This document shows positions 33,340-46,523 of a stretch of DNA of 64,000 bases, in pieces; the stretch's first letter is position 1, and every line of letters begins with the position of its first letter. Below the pieces are notes generated by a model, which made no database searches, was not told the DNA's origin, and was given only the letters and a program-made list of their open reading frames with translations. A program made the translations under genes and the position numbers. Source of the stretch: Paragordius varius (taxonomy: Eukaryota; Nematomorpha); assembly GCA_964247055.1 (NCBI GenBank), contig OZ176050.1:3968001-4032000 (forward strand). Direction: 5' to 3'.

Positions 33340-34857
33340 TTATCCTCCAACTGTTCGAACCAAATAAGATTCTCTTTCAGGCGGATGGTAAGGTTCTATG
33401 ATACAGCAATCTTCCCGAGGACCTGAGTTCCCAGTTTTTAAGCTTTCCTCATTCCCTCCAAGGCCTAAATCGTCTGGAAAGGTATGAATCTAAAGCAAAA
33501 TCAATCTCAAAAATCAATCTTAGTAAGATTTTGTGATAATTTAGGTGTCTGTAATAACAAAAATATAAAGGTTAAAATGCATACTTAATTAATTTCTTAG
33601 TCGTTCACCAAAAATTTCCTCAAATATAAATAATTTGTCCATTTAGCACTAATCTTATGTATAAATTACTTCAAAGTTAGAAATTATTACAACAGTTTAT
33701 TATAGAGAGAAATATTTTTTATATGCACCAATTTTATGGTAAGGCTATCTAGCAATATTTAATGAAAAAAACTAACAATGCGTAGATTTATGAGCCTAAA
33801 CTATTTAAATTTATGCGTAATTTTGGGTTATTGGTTATGATTCGTGATCTAAAAAGCTTAAAATATTTTTACCACAAGAGCTCTTCCAATTATCCCTCGT
33901 TCGTTTGGCAATAACGATATGACGTTGTCAAATTTCACGATACTCGCTTCGCCATCTAAGTTCGCCAAAATATTTCCCAAATCCCCAACGTGTCTTATAT
34001 TTTAAAGGGCAAAAAATGTTATAATATATAAGATTTTAACATTTTAAAGCAAAACTTACAGTAAAAACATTAAAATTTTACAGACAAATATTTTTTAATA
34101 GGCAAACATACTTTTTATACCTAAATTTTTCTTTTATAAGTTATTTGATTTCAATTTTCAAATACATAATTCATTGTGTTACAAATATACATCACTATCT
34201 GATACTTTGCAATTTAAAACGACGTTTAGAAAGATAGAACACGCGGTGGGTGTGGTTTTTTTGAAAAAAATTGTCTTTATATTACGTTTTGTTCATATAA
34301 TTTCTTTTTACCGGATTTTTATAGTTAGTACTTAAAAATATGTATACCTAACAAAATTAAGTATATTAAATTAACCGTTAAAACTTAAGAATAAATACCT
34401 AAAGGGGGAAGATGGAGCCCCATGAACTTTGAGAAATGGATTGAAATGTGGTCCAGCACCCATACATTCTAATATATAATTTTATTTTATTCTATTTTTT
34501 AAAATCCATAACAAGAATTGACTATAAGAACTTTTAAATAAACTAAATTCAAAAATAAAATCCAAAAAATATCTTTAAAGTGATATTTTTAAACAAAATT
34601 TTTTACGGTCGCTGAGATTCCCATACACATGAATGTGCATTCCATGGTATCCTGGCTCTAGTCCTGAAACTCTCCCATACAACAACACATCATTTGACTT
34701 TTGAAAAATAATATTTTGAAATATAAAATTATTTTTGGCATAAAAAAGTATTTTTATTAATACAAATTTATTGAAAATTGTATCATACCAATTGTTGGAA
34801 TGTGATTTTTCCCTTTAAAGCTCCATAGAATATGCATATGGCCCAAATTTGTAACAT
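33340..34857 (-). CDS. SOD1: Cu/Zn superoxide dismutase
   Basis: Dismutates superoxide to oxygen and peroxide. Five exons with consistent phases: 34789-34857, 34607-34697, 34399-34468, 33873-33993, 33340-33489 (introns 91, 138, 405, 383 bp), giving 166 residues; human SOD1 has 154. All metal ligands are present: HIH in GMHIHVYG, H in GAGPHFNP, H in KVHGAP, H and D in RHVGDLG, and H in VIHTFPDD. The disulfide cysteines (DQCMGAG and REDCC) and the active-site Arg in GNSGPRED are also kept, so it looks functional. [18 protein letters not shown] is the C-terminal signature. Start: ATG at 34857 gives [12 protein letters not shown], aligning with the first strand of SOD1; no convincing signal peptide. 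Odd: a 20-residue C-terminal tail (about [19 protein letters not shown]) replaces the usual short end. Intron 3 carries a family A MITE. CCS is less likely, as its N-terminal metal-binding domain is absent. Confidence 0.96.
34059..34312. mobile_element. Tc1/mariner-type MITE, family A, in SOD intron 3
   Basis: Starts CAGTAAAAACATTAAAATTT and ends near 'atataatttctttttac', with 'attacgttttgttc' inside. It fills most of the 405-bp intron. Confidence 0.7.
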
Positions 34858-35058
34858 AATAGTGTAAAAAAATATGAGTGTTTAATAATTTTCTACTATA
34901 ACTCAATTTGCATGTATTTACTCACATACTCTAACATATTTGAATAACCATTTTTGCATTAAACACATCTTTCAAAAACAATACTAGTCATTAAATTAAT
35001 AGTAAAAATTATCAATTATTCTTTAATGATTTGGCCAAATTAACGGTTAAATTTACAT

Positions 35059-35253
35059 TTAAAAGATTATAAATTTAATTACGACGCTATTGAAACAGTA
35101 AGCTGCTCTATATTTCTGTTTAGTGAAGAATTTCAATTTATATGGATAAGTTTCGTCTTCCGCAATAAATAAATGGAAACAGCGCTTTTGGTTTGACGGG
35201 TCAAATCCTGGGATTGGATCCGACAAAAAATAGCGGTTCTGAGATTTTCGCAA
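35059..35253 (-). CDS. Possible unidentified exon
   Basis: Open for 64 codons with less AT-biased codons than its surroundings (for example DPIPGFDPSNQKRCFHLF). It lies about 200 bp upstream of the SOD start on the same strand. No family recognised and no clear splice partners, so it may be chance. Confidence 0.15.
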   Translation of the reverse strand: MRKSQNRYFLSDPIPGFDPSNQKRCFHLFIAEDETYPYKLKFFTKQKYRAAYCFNSVVIKFIIF

Positions 35254-35562
35254 TTATGTGTTTAATTTTTCAATTTAATAATTCACCTATTTTTTAGATA
35301 TGATCTTCAATTTTAATCACAAGCGTAAATTTAAAAAAAAAATATTCAATAAATTTTTGCATTTTTGTTAGGAGACTGGAATCATAAATCATTTGTTTGA
35401 TCAAAGAACAATGTAACTAGAATTATTATGTCCTGTGTTTTACAAATAAGATTCAATTTAGGATTGTAACGGGGATAATTTTATAGATAGATACACCAAG
35501 ATTTAAATATAAATAAAAAAGTATAAATTGAATGGCAGATAAAATTCATCTAGGCCCTAGAT

Positions 35563-35803
35563 CAGGGGTATCCAACACAAATGGCTTCACCGGACATTTT
35601 TTAATCGACAGGCTGCATTCGCAAAATACATAGGAATTAATAGATAGAATCCATTGTAAAAACTACTATAAAGTTTGATTTGGAAAGATATATTAAGATT
35701 GTTTAAGAAAATCAATTCTAATTAGATTTGGTAAAATTTTGTTTTATAAAATATCTCGCGGGCTGCAAAAATATATTGGAGGGTCGCGTGATAGACATCC
35801 CTG
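35563..35803. mobile_element. hAT MITE with perfect 8-bp target duplication
   Basis: 241 bp, CAGGGGTATCCAACAC on the left and 'gatagacatccctg' on the right. Flanked by CCCTAGAT at 35555-35562 and 35804-35811. Defines the family seen in degraded form at 31475, 45635, 46344 and 54478. Confidence 0.88.
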
Positions 35804-35811
35804 CCCTAGAT

Positions 35812-36712
35812 ATTCTCAAAGAGCAAAACAGGAAAAATGATTATTGTAAAAAAATTTAACACTTGTGATTCACATTAAAATTAAAAACTGTTTCAATGCG
35901 TACACAATTATTAAACTATTTTTGAAGTTATTTTTACCCAATAAAATAATTAAACTACCCTAAAACAACATAAGTCAATAGCCTTTTAATGCATATCGAT
36001 ATAGAAATGATATTTTAAGTATTTAAAAGTTTAAGCATATGCTTTATGTCAAACTCATTATTAATACCATGACTTTTTAATATCGGATTACTTTTCAAAT
36101 ATCAATTAAACAATCATTGGTCCAATTACAAGTGTTAATCCCATGTAACCCAGATATATCATTTAAGTTTTTAAAATTATTTTTTATTTAATAATATATA
36201 TATTTTTATTACATGGTATATATGGGGATAAAATAAATTTATTTTCAGATATAAGAATCAAATTCAAATTTTGGCGGCTAGGCATGTTGTTTTGTTTGAG
36301 GAAGATATTGAATGTTGGGGATGAGCGCTTGTCCAGGATGACCAATCTTGAGCTTGTTTTTGTTGTTTCATCTAATAAATGTATATACGTAAATTAAAAT
36401 TTTTAGTTTGATTACTCTCGTCAAAAATATATAAACAAGTCTGGGTGAGATTTTTGCTACACTTGTTTTAAAAACATTTTTGGAAAATAGGGAATAACAC
36501 CATAGAATGTACATCTTAAAGTTCGGCTCAATAACACAGTTTTTTTTAGGTTTAAGTTTAAAATTAAAGGTAATAAATGTTAAATAATATACCATTTTTC
36601 GGTCAAAAGCAAAACTTTTTCCTTTTCTTTAAAAAATAATATAGCGTTTGGATAAAAAAACGTTCCCTTTGACTTAAAAGTGGGATATATCTTATTAATC
36701 TATCTAAAACTA
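35812..36712. other. Intergenic between SOD and NK gene, nothing recognised
   Basis: AT-rich. A 75-codon minus reading frame (36368-36595) has no homology or motif. Confidence 0.4.
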
Positions 36713-36718
36713 TTTATT
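36713..36718 (-). other. Poly(A) signal of NK homeobox gene
   Basis: AATAAA on the minus strand, about 20 nt past the stop codon at 36739. Confidence 0.6.
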
Positions 36719-36738
36719 TGCTGAAATTTGAAGGCAGG

Positions 36739-39700
36739 TCAATTCAAAATATCATAACATAATACCCGCTGTTTGTTAGCTAGATTATGGCAACGTTGGA
36801 TCCTTTGTTGCATAAGTTGCATTTGCTTTTTCTTAGTTTTGTAGCGTCTGTTTTGGAACCATATCTTAACCTACAAAACAAAAATTTATTTTTTTTCGAA
36901 ATGTATGGATGATCCCAAATAAAATTATCTTATATAAACTTGAGTTTCAGTCAAACTAAGGTGTTGTGCCAAATCCGATCTTTCTGAGCCCGAAAGATAT
37001 TTTTGAGATTTAAAAATTGTTTCCAATTGATAGACTTGGGCATTTGAAAAAGCGGCTCTACATCGTTTTTTCTTTTTGCCGTCTCTCACGAATGCTTCAA
37101 ACTGTAAATTTGCTTCCACGATACTATTGTTAGCATTGCTATAATTATTGGTACTGAAAAAATATGGATGATATTCATAGGCTTCATTGAATGTGAAATT
37201 AAAATTATTGGATGATGGCTTATTGCTTTCACTTTCTTGGGTGGTAAAATCGAATAAACTAGGAGATTCCCCGATATAGTTTGTAGTATTGGGCAAAAGT
37301 TTTTTGTCAGTTAGATTTTCTGGACCGTCATATGATGTGTCTAAAGACAATTAAATATGAATTATCCAAATGCTGGTGATACAATTTATAAGATATTTTA
37401 ACATTATAAAGATTTAACACTTTTTTGATTTATAGAAGAGGTAGGACTAGGGTTGTGCATTTGACTGTTTCAAAAAAGTCCGGTCAGACCCGGTCAGATG
37501 GTCATGACCACTTTCCTTAAGTAAATACCATGCGATATTGGATTATGAATTACTTCTGAATTTTCAAATACCTCGCTTTTAATACTGGATATTTCAAATA
37601 AATTTTTTCCTGTTTCTTTTACACTTTCTTTGATCATTGAAATATCCAATTATAAAATGTATTTTCATTTTATTAGCTCACATATATGGAATAATTGAAT
37701 ATTTTATAAAAAGTTGGATTGTTTTCTTTTTCGAAATAACTGGATACGCTTAAATGCTAATGTTTTAAGGATGCATGTTTAACCTTTCAATTTTTTAAAT
37801 AAGCAAATTTAAATATTTATATATTTTTTTATAATATATTAAAAAATAACTTACTATTTTTCTTCCAAAAAAAAATACCAGCAATGTTTCAAGAAACAGC
37901 TGAAATGACCATGGTCAAAAAATAAATAGTCACTGACCTGGTCATGACCCGGTCAATTGACCGGATGACTTGGTCAGCACAACCCTAGGTAGGACGATAA
38001 TCATTGTACAGTTTAAATTGTAGAATAAACGCGTTTCGACTTCAAACTAAGTTCCAGCCCAGGGGCTTATTAAAACACAGTCGTGCTTGGAGAATCCAAT
38101 GCAATATAAATGGTCATAACTTCAAAGAAGCATACATCTTTTCCGAAAAAAAACCTTTAAAATTCACGATTTTAAGGTCTTATATCCTTTAAAAAACATT
38201 TTTAGTGGCACATAACTCGAAGGTCAGTTTGAAAAAAGGCTGAAAATATAATATTTACAAGTTAGACATCTACATTTTCAAAGACAACTAAAAGCAAGGA
38301 ATTTCGTTTGGATGCAAAATAGACCCAAAAATTTGACTTCATTAAACAAATCTTAATGGTTATATAGATAAACTTTATTAATAAATCTTATTGAGTCAAT
38401 CAAAAATAAATAAAACGAATCACTAAAAAATATAAATAAGGTCACAGACCACATCATTTATTATAAATTAATTAAAAAACTATTCATTTCAAAATTCTAT
38501 ATGTTAACTAATCTAGAAAATATTTAACAAAAAATGTTTCATGTATAATCAACTTTTAATGATTTTTCGATAATGATGTTCCACATAGTAATTAGGGAAT
38601 AATTTTCCATTATATATAATAATAATTTTAATTTTACAGTAAAACAGACGCCTAACTTATCAAAAAATGTTGCCAAAACGTTTAATAGAAGAATTAATTT
38701 AACGTAATATTAAATAGAATTTTTGAAAAATCTTGGTTTTTACGAATATTTTTTTAAAAAATAATGAATGGTTCAATAACAAAGTATAAGAAAATTACAA
38801 TATCTAAAAGAGAGAGATAATGGAAATATAAGTAATTGATTTATATCTAAAAAAAATAGATTTATTTAAATTGCTGTGTAAATTACAATTATTAATATTA
38901 TATTATTATATGGAAAAGAGCATTATATAATTTTTTAGCTATCCAAAAAATTGTGCAAATGTTCTTTTGTTACTTATACATCAGAAATAAAAACAACAAT
39001 AATATTCAATCATATTTTGATTTCACGAAATAATTTTTTATAGAAAATAAATTATATATAATCATAATATATATATATTAAATACTTAAAGAGAAATATA
39101 TAATAATTCATATTAAATTGAAATCTGCAGGACATATTAACTAATCGCACCATAAATTCTGGACACTATGAATAAAAATTCATTGTCGATATGATTTTAA
39201 AGTTTTTTAGTCATCTCAAAATTTAATTTAAAATTTATTTCATGATATATTATTTTAGGCTTAAGAATCAGGGCCAAAAAGAAAATTTACATTGTATAAA
39301 CTTTTTTTTGAAAAAATTTAATATTAACGTACAGCTAGGGTTAGGTCGAACCGCTAATAAAAATAACTAATCAAAATTGTAACCTACTATTATTAACATA
39401 AAATCTATTATAAAATTCCATAAAACTAAAATATATTGTGTAAAAAATGTGGATTTGACATTTTTATCATTCGCATTAATGGTTATGATTATAAAAATTC
39501 CTATATTAGACTCGGTCAAAAATGCAACCTATGATTTCCCTTTTTTCTTCATAAAAATTAAACGAATATTGAAATAAATTACCAAAATAATGAATTAGTA
39601 ATTGGCAAAACCTAATTATTAAGTGAAACTAATAAATGATTTTTTCGCATTTTCGTGTATTTTAAAACCCTTAACTAAATAAAAAATGACATTAATAAAA

Positions 39701-40451
39701 GAAAACCCCAAAAATTTGTAAAAACTCCCTTTCTATCAAAATTTTTTATGAAAATAAAAATTAAATTTAGGTTACCATTCATTATGGAAGTTTCTCCCGC
39801 AACACTATTGCTGCTTAACGTAACGCTTGAATCTGTTCCAACTCTGTTGCTTGATAAATTTTTTATAGAAGGATCGTTGAGATTGAAATTTGGTAAGTTA
39901 TTGTTGATGTTATTATTTGCATTACTCAAAAAACTTGTCATCATATTATGCGTAAAAATAAGGGGATATTTATCCATCATATCCATATAATAATGCATAT
40001 AAAAGTTAAAACTATCAGCTAAATTACACGGTCGGCCATTAACCATTGACAGTATTTTTTTCATTTCATTGCCATCTGTGCTAAATAAAACTTCGGGAAT
40101 TCGGTAATCGATTAAACTCTGGCTTGCGACATTAATTAAAGGTTTATTAAGAATGGATTCTTCCAATTTTGGATCACATCCATTTGCTAAATCGTTTGCG
40201 TTAAGTTTTTCTTTTGCCAAGTTATTTATGTTAAAATCGTGATTCAGGAATCTGTTCGCCCAGGATAAAGGAAAATTTTGAAAGCATTTACCAGAGTCCA
40301 CTTGTCTATTACTGAGAATATTGCACGAGTTAATAGGGTATCCAGATTTATCATTTATATTATTATCACTTTTATGCGTTTTGTGAGACAGGATTGCGTC
40401 AATACTGAAGGGATTGTTGGCTGCCCCCAATTTGTTTGATTGACTAAACAT
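36739..40451 (-). CDS. NK3: NK3/bagpipe-class homeobox transcription factor
   Basis: Three exons with matching phases: 39776-40451 (donor G|GTAACC), 36940-37340 (acceptor CTTTAG) and 36739-36870; introns 2435 and 69 bp; 402 residues. Near the N-terminus NPFSIDAIL (residues 13-21) is a TN/EH1-like repressor motif, as expected for NK genes. The homeodomain spans about residues 316-375: [60 protein letters not shown] and Tyr54 are the pattern of NK3 (bagpipe, Nkx3.1/3.2). The short intron splits the homeodomain between residues 44 and 45. The 27-residue tail after it is short. Start: first ATG of the exon, directly before the TN motif. In the family this is a nuclear DNA-binding factor of mesoderm and visceral muscle; the role here is inferred. 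Linking exon 1 to exon 2 rests on phase (G+AC) and the TN motif. Confidence 0.9.
37448..37987. mobile_element. hAT MITE in NK3 intron 1
   Basis: 540 bp. Terminal inverted repeats TAGGGTTGTGC / GCACAACCCTA, with 'ggtcatgacc' and 'ccggtca' motifs repeated near both ends. Perfect 8-bp target duplication GGTAGGAC at 37440-37447 and 37988-37995. No coding. Clean ends and duplication suggest a fairly recent insertion. Confidence 0.92.
37996..39773. other. Rest of NK3 intron 1, nothing recognised
   Basis: AT-rich intronic sequence; no repeat family or conserved block identified by eye. Confidence 0.4.
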
Positions 40452-43400
40452 AATAATTTCCCGGAGCGATTTAACACCAATATCAAAAAAAAATTAAGTA
40501 GGGAATTTTATATATACTTTTGTATTCTCAAAAATTATATATTGGTTATTTTGAAAAAAAAGCACAATAAATACTATACTATGCTATACTAAACCAACCA
40601 CAAAAACAATCAAACATACTTATAATTGATATATGTGCATCTCTCACATCCTAATTCTTCTCTTATTATTCATAATAATCGTAAGATTCGATTGATTGCT
40701 CTTTTGCACAACATAATGCATAATATGCACTTTCTTCATATTTAGTTTTTATATATTTTTTAATGAACAGTGCGAAGGCAAAATTGTTTATATTTTTTTC
40801 GAATTTCGAAATAGCTCCAACACTTTAAAATTCAAAAACAATATATCAAAGATTCATTAAGTCGTCAGCTGTCTTTAAAAATTTAAATATGCCTTCCGAA
40901 TGCCTTTAATTTATGCAAATTTAATAGATTTTTTAAAATCTATCATATAATTTATAACTAACTTATAATTTTCTATTTTCTTCAATGAATACATTTTAAT
41001 TTAACCACCATAAAAAATAAACCATTAGCGTAGCGCCGTAATTTATGATTATTATGAGATTTTAAAAATCTTTCATATATAATTAAATTTAAACATTAAT
41101 TAACACACCACAAAGAGTTTCTATCCACTCTACCATTCTTTCAATCCCATAAATCATTAGCGGAAAGTCTATTTTGCTATTTTCCCTTTATTTCCTTTTT
41201 GCGTTAAAAAATAATTTTTTACGTTTAATTTTAAAATATAACTTAAAATTTCGTAGCTTTTACAAATTAGGTTTAAATTATATGCATAGGGTGTAAGCCC
41301 ATTTTGGGGGAAAAATTTTAAACAATTCATTCTACATTATATTTTATTGCTGTCAATCATTAGGCTTGCAATATTTGAATACATTTTGATTGATGTTGCG
41401 TTTTAATGTAACAGTTGCTTTGTAGCTGTTTTATAAAGTAAAACATTAAAAGTTAATTTATAAAAATATATTCTATACCATTTTTAATTAACTATTTATA
41501 GATAATTATAAAAATATAGATTAATATTTTAATTTGGAGCAAAGTATATAAATAAGGGTTTTATCCGGTCAATTATTATAATGCTATTTTGATAATTGGC
41601 GGGATACTTTTTCATTCTTTTGTCTGCGAGGACTGAAAGTTTTTTTTGGTTAAAATTATATTTATCCGGTTTTCCTGTATCAGATAAAAAAAATAGAATT
41701 TTTATAGTTAATTAACTTTCAAAGTCCAAATTACACATATGGCTCAAAAACACGATTAAAGCAAACAGCTGAAACTAAGGTCAATAAATATTAAAAATTT
41801 GCGGGAAATTGTAATTTTAAAGCTTTCAAATGTTAATTATATAAATTAATTTAACCACAATATACATTTATTTGCCTGTAGTCTTTACGATTTAAAAAAA
41901 ATAAAGAAAAAAAAGGCGGCAATAAAGTTTTGAGATGAGGATTTTTTTATTTAGATTTAAAAAATTTTTTTTTATTATGCTCCTAAAAGAAAGAAAGCAT
42001 AATTTTAAATTTCGCCCAATTCTAAAATAGTTTCTAAGATATTTCTCTGGGATATAAAACTACACCAAAAGTTCTTGTTAATACTCAGTAATCAGTCTAC
42101 ATTTTTACAATTTTAATTATAGCCTATCCTAATAACATCGGGCCTAATCTAATATTTGTTACAATTATGATTTTTACCAGTTAAATGTAAAATCATACGA
42201 TCATAATAAATTCAATTGAAAGTTTTATTGCCGATCCATAAAAAATTTAAAAAAATTACTTTTTAAATACTAAATTATAACATAAAACATTTATGCATAT
42301 ACTAAAGCAGTGCACACGCCAATTTTTTGATATCCGTTGACCATAAATTATATATCAAAGTTAAAAATTTATTTAAAATGTTTTAAGGTTAAAATATATG
42401 GTTTAGGGATTTTTATAATTATGATGTAATTTTATTATTTTTTTGCAATGAAGTGTAATAAAACGGAGAAGACAAAATGGATTTTCAGGATTAGCCAACA
42501 GGGAGAGATTTATATAAAAAAGGGTGCCTACAAAACTATCTCGGAAAAGAATATAAATTATATATGTAAAAATGCACATAAAACGTATATAGAATAAAAT
42601 TGACCATTTGTGGTTAATAATATGGTATGTTATGATAAGATTAGATCGGATTGAATTGGATTGATTACATCATTAAAATGTTTATTTTTATGTTTCGTAA
42701 TCCTACCTCCCATCAAAAGTGTAAAACCAAACTTTTCAAGATCATCAAATATCGATAACATTAATTAATCATTAACAAAATTATGTATATACTCTACATA
42801 TAATTTTGCACATCCTCTAATTTTTAACTTTATTTTGATTTATGCAATGAAAATCAGACTTGTAAAATAAAATATATCGCTTAAAACTAACACTTCATAA
42901 GTAAAAATATGTTTCAGTTCATTTCCTAAATCTTGTTAACCTCTTTCAAGAATTGATCAAAATATTTACATGTAAAATCTCTGAAATATACCACAAGCAA
43001 TTTATCATCAATATTGTATGGATCAAAGTAATAAAATGATTATTTGATTAATCATTAGCAAATTTTTTAGCTTGGAAATATGTTTGTTTTTAGGTCAAAA
43101 TTATGCAATATTGATCAAATTACAAAGTTGGGTTTACGTAAAATTATCATTATGGTTGACTTTCCAAATTTGTAGGCAAATACATCTTCATTTGGTTCTA
43201 AAGGGCCGTGTGATTAGTACAAAAATGTTGGTTCAAATTTTTTTATCAACACAACTGGCTTAAGGGACTCATTTACACAATTCTACCCTTGTGGAAATCC
43301 ATAAATGATTATCGATTTAATTTATCAATAATAAAGTTCTGATCCAATTACAAAATAATTGTTAATAAGTTGCGAAACCAAAATTTTTGCCCTGCCTTAA

Positions 43401-43789
43401 ATGTCTTTTTTGTCATTTCAGCGGTAATCATGTGACCCACGACCTGATATTTGTTGCTTGCAAAATAAATCTCGTATGCTCAAAGAATAATTTTTTTATT
43501 AATAATATTTTTGAAATGTCTATTTGATATTTATTTAAGTATTTGTGTTCTGTAAAAATTTTAAAACTAAAATGAAATATTTTTAAGCAAAAAATGCATA
43601 ATTGGGAATCAAATCAAAACATTAGTTTAAGCATAAATGCAAATACGATGTCTTTTACCATTCCTGCGTGTGTGTTTTTCATTCACCATTTAATTAAGCA
43701 CATTGTGTAAATATGATTTATTTTTTATTATTTAATATCAAAGCTCTCACACAAATATTTAGGATAGATTTAAGACGCAGGACTTTTTT

Positions 43790-44420
43790 AAAATGAGGCC
43801 TGAAAGAGTGGCTCAACTACGTTCGATGCATTCAAAAATGAATTATTTTACCAAATGAGCTTACTCGTCTTCGGGAAAATTAAGCCAAAATTTTACATTT
43901 ACATACATATGAAGAAATAGGACATAAAATGTTTCATAAGACGGACTCTAATTTGTAAATACAAGCCTTTCCAGCTCATGTTAGGAGAATTTTATTGTTT
44001 TGCCATTAACGGAGATTTTTGATTGAAACATGATTGGGGTTGGGGTAAATAAGGGTATTTGATGAAGGGCCATTACCATGATTGGCAAATTTATAAAAGA
44101 AATGTATAAAAGCGCATAGGTATATTTCTGGCCTAGGCCTGGAATTTTTTCTGATTTACTCGTTTCTATGTAAGAAGCGCATTTTACAACGGTAAGCCCT
44201 ACTCAAGCGCTATTAAAAATATCTCAGTTATAACTACTTCATGAGAGAAAAATCTCATGCGCTTTCCAAATCGGTTAAAAAAAATATTTCTTATTTTTTT
44301 GGGGAAAGCGTTATTATATGGGTGAAAAGAATTACGCGACTATATTGGGCGCATCCGTTAAAAACATTTTTATATAAATTTGAATAGGTCTTGCCATTTT
44401 TCGGAATCGATTCAAAACCT
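43790..44420 (-). mobile_element. Heavily decayed Helitron-family remnant
   Basis: 'aggcctgaaagagtggctca', 'actacgttcgatgcattcaa' near 43800 and 'ttgaataggtcttgcc', 'ttttcggaa' near 44390 match blocks of the Helitron family in the same order, with many differences. No termini. Confidence 0.4.
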
Positions 44421-45198
44421 TAAATCTGTATGAATTGCAGAGTCATATCAGCGGTACCGAATGCGGCCCACGCTACAATTATATATGGAGGTACACGAAA
44501 CATTATATTCATTTATATATATGAAATATCTATAGTATTTGAATATAAATGCCGATATTTTTTCCGGAAAATTAATTTGGATTATATCCAAAAATTTATT
44601 AATATTATGACTGACGAATATTTTACATTGGGTTTATCATATTTTTACCGCAAGAATTTTGTTAAAAATTCAGATGGTTCAAAATTATAAACAGTAATTC
44701 ACTTCAAGAGGTCTGTTGTCGCTAAATATTTTTTCATTCTAATAAAACATTTTGGAGGATATCTTATGCTCAACACCTTTTCCTTCCCTATTTCAACCCC
44801 AACATATAGAATCTCGATTGGAAAGACAACTTGAAATGAATGATGTTGTCAGTATTAAGATTTTAGCGCATATCACAAATATGGTATTTATTATTTTAAA
44901 TATTTTTAGAGTTTGGGTTTAATAAAATATTTATACTACCATATATTGGGAAAACCTTAGAAAAATAAAGAACACTTTCCTCTTAATACGGCAGCGTTTG
45001 TAATTTGGTAATTTAAAAAGTAACCATTAGTTCCATTTTTTGATGAAGCATGCAAGTTAAATCAGGTAATTATAATATATAATGCGATAATTGATTTTTT
45101 TTTAAAAAAACTATAATTCAAGCTTTTTGTTACATTTGTTTCCACAAAACAAAACTACAGGAAAACTTATTTGTTCAAAAAATTATATTGTTTAAACC

Positions 45199-45458
45199 AA
45201 GGGTGTGCGTGCACTGATCAGAATTTGGAAAATTACGAATAAATAAATTCAATAATTTGAAAAAATTATTGTATTTATAAAATAGGTAAAAATGATAATT
45301 CTATAATTTAATTTAATAAATCTTCCCAATATTTGGCAATGAACTAGCAAAAAATATTTTTTTACAGTTATATATGTTTGAAATTTAATAAGATTTTTAT
45401 TAACCATATATTTTGGACAAAAAGGCGGCCCGCAAAACATTTGTGTTGGGAAACTCTG
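45199..45458. mobile_element. Possible hAT-like short element
   Basis: 'aagggtgtgcgtgcactg' at left and 'cggcccgcaaaacatttgtg', 'ttgggaaactctg' at right resemble the hAT MITE ends. Target duplication not found. Confidence 0.35.
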
Positions 45459-45634
45459 ATTTAAATCTAATAGCGAATGCATAAAAATTTGTTGTATTGT
45501 TAAAATTTAACACACACATGCGCCACCGACCCCTGTAAGTTAATCCCCATATTTAAAACGAATATGAAATTTCCCTTTTTATCATGACCCTAATTACAAC
45601 AAAGTACTCGATGTAATCCTTCTAACCTCGAGGT

Positions 45635-45920
45635 CAGAGGTATCCAACATGCCAACCTCCGAAATATTTCTGCAGCTCCCGAGAAATATTAAATGCATAT
45701 TGCACCAATTCTAAGTAAAATTAATTTTATGTAAGTTTAAATTTTTCCAAATTTCGGCAACGAATTACAAAAAAAAATTGTTGAAATAAATAATAGTTTA
45801 TACAGTGTTATATTTAAAATCTAATAAAACATTTCGTGCCCATACTTTTTGTGAATGCTACTCGTCGGGTTTTTTATCCAAAAATGCGGTCCGCAAAGCC
45901 ATTTGTGGTGGACACTCCTC
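45635..45920. mobile_element. hAT-like short element (diverged)
   Basis: Starts CAGAGGTATCCAACATGCC and ends 'catttgtggtggacactcct', with 'gcggtccgcaaagcc' inside. Similar to 35563-35803. Confidence 0.5.
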
Positions 45921-46343
45921 CTTCAGGGTAACCCAACAAAATAAAAACAAAAATGTTTTGAACCATTTTATAATTTCCAATCAGTTTGATATCACTATTA
46001 TTCAATAAAATTGGGTTTTTACCCAAAAAAATATTGAAAAGTTAAATGATAAAAATAGACGTGAATACGGTTGAAGTAAAGATGAAGTATTTTATCTAAA
46101 ACGTCTGATGTTCATATTGTGAAAACAACCATGTAAAAATCATAATACCAAAATAGAGTGAAAAATACTAATCTTAACATATTTCTTTAATATATTTATT
46201 AATATTCTTATGCCATATCATTTATTCATTTAAAATTTTCATGCCTTATGCCCATACCCACTCTATTATGATAAAACCGCAGGTCACAGGGTATGGCAAT
46301 AGGTTTAAACAATATAGTTGATAGAAAATATATTATTGCAGTG

Positions 46344-46523
46344 CAGGGGTATCCAACACGCTTTGTTTGTTATGCAAAAGTGCTCTGAAAAATGGAAATA
46401 ATAATGGATTTTTATCAAAAATTTACAATTATTTAGGAATATATCATCCAAAATTGGGCTTAAAATAAATAAAAAAGCATTACTTATTAAAGGAACCCGC
46501 GAAGATATCTGTGTTGGACACCC
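46344..46523. mobile_element. hAT-like short element (diverged)
   Basis: Left CAGGGGTATCCAACACGC, right 'tctgtgttggacaccc'. About 180 bp; target duplication unclear. Confidence 0.55.

Noticed and set aside
35150-35235. tRNA-like 'ggtcaaatcctgg' T-arm motif
   Set aside because: No acceptor stem, D-arm or anticodon arm could be paired around it.
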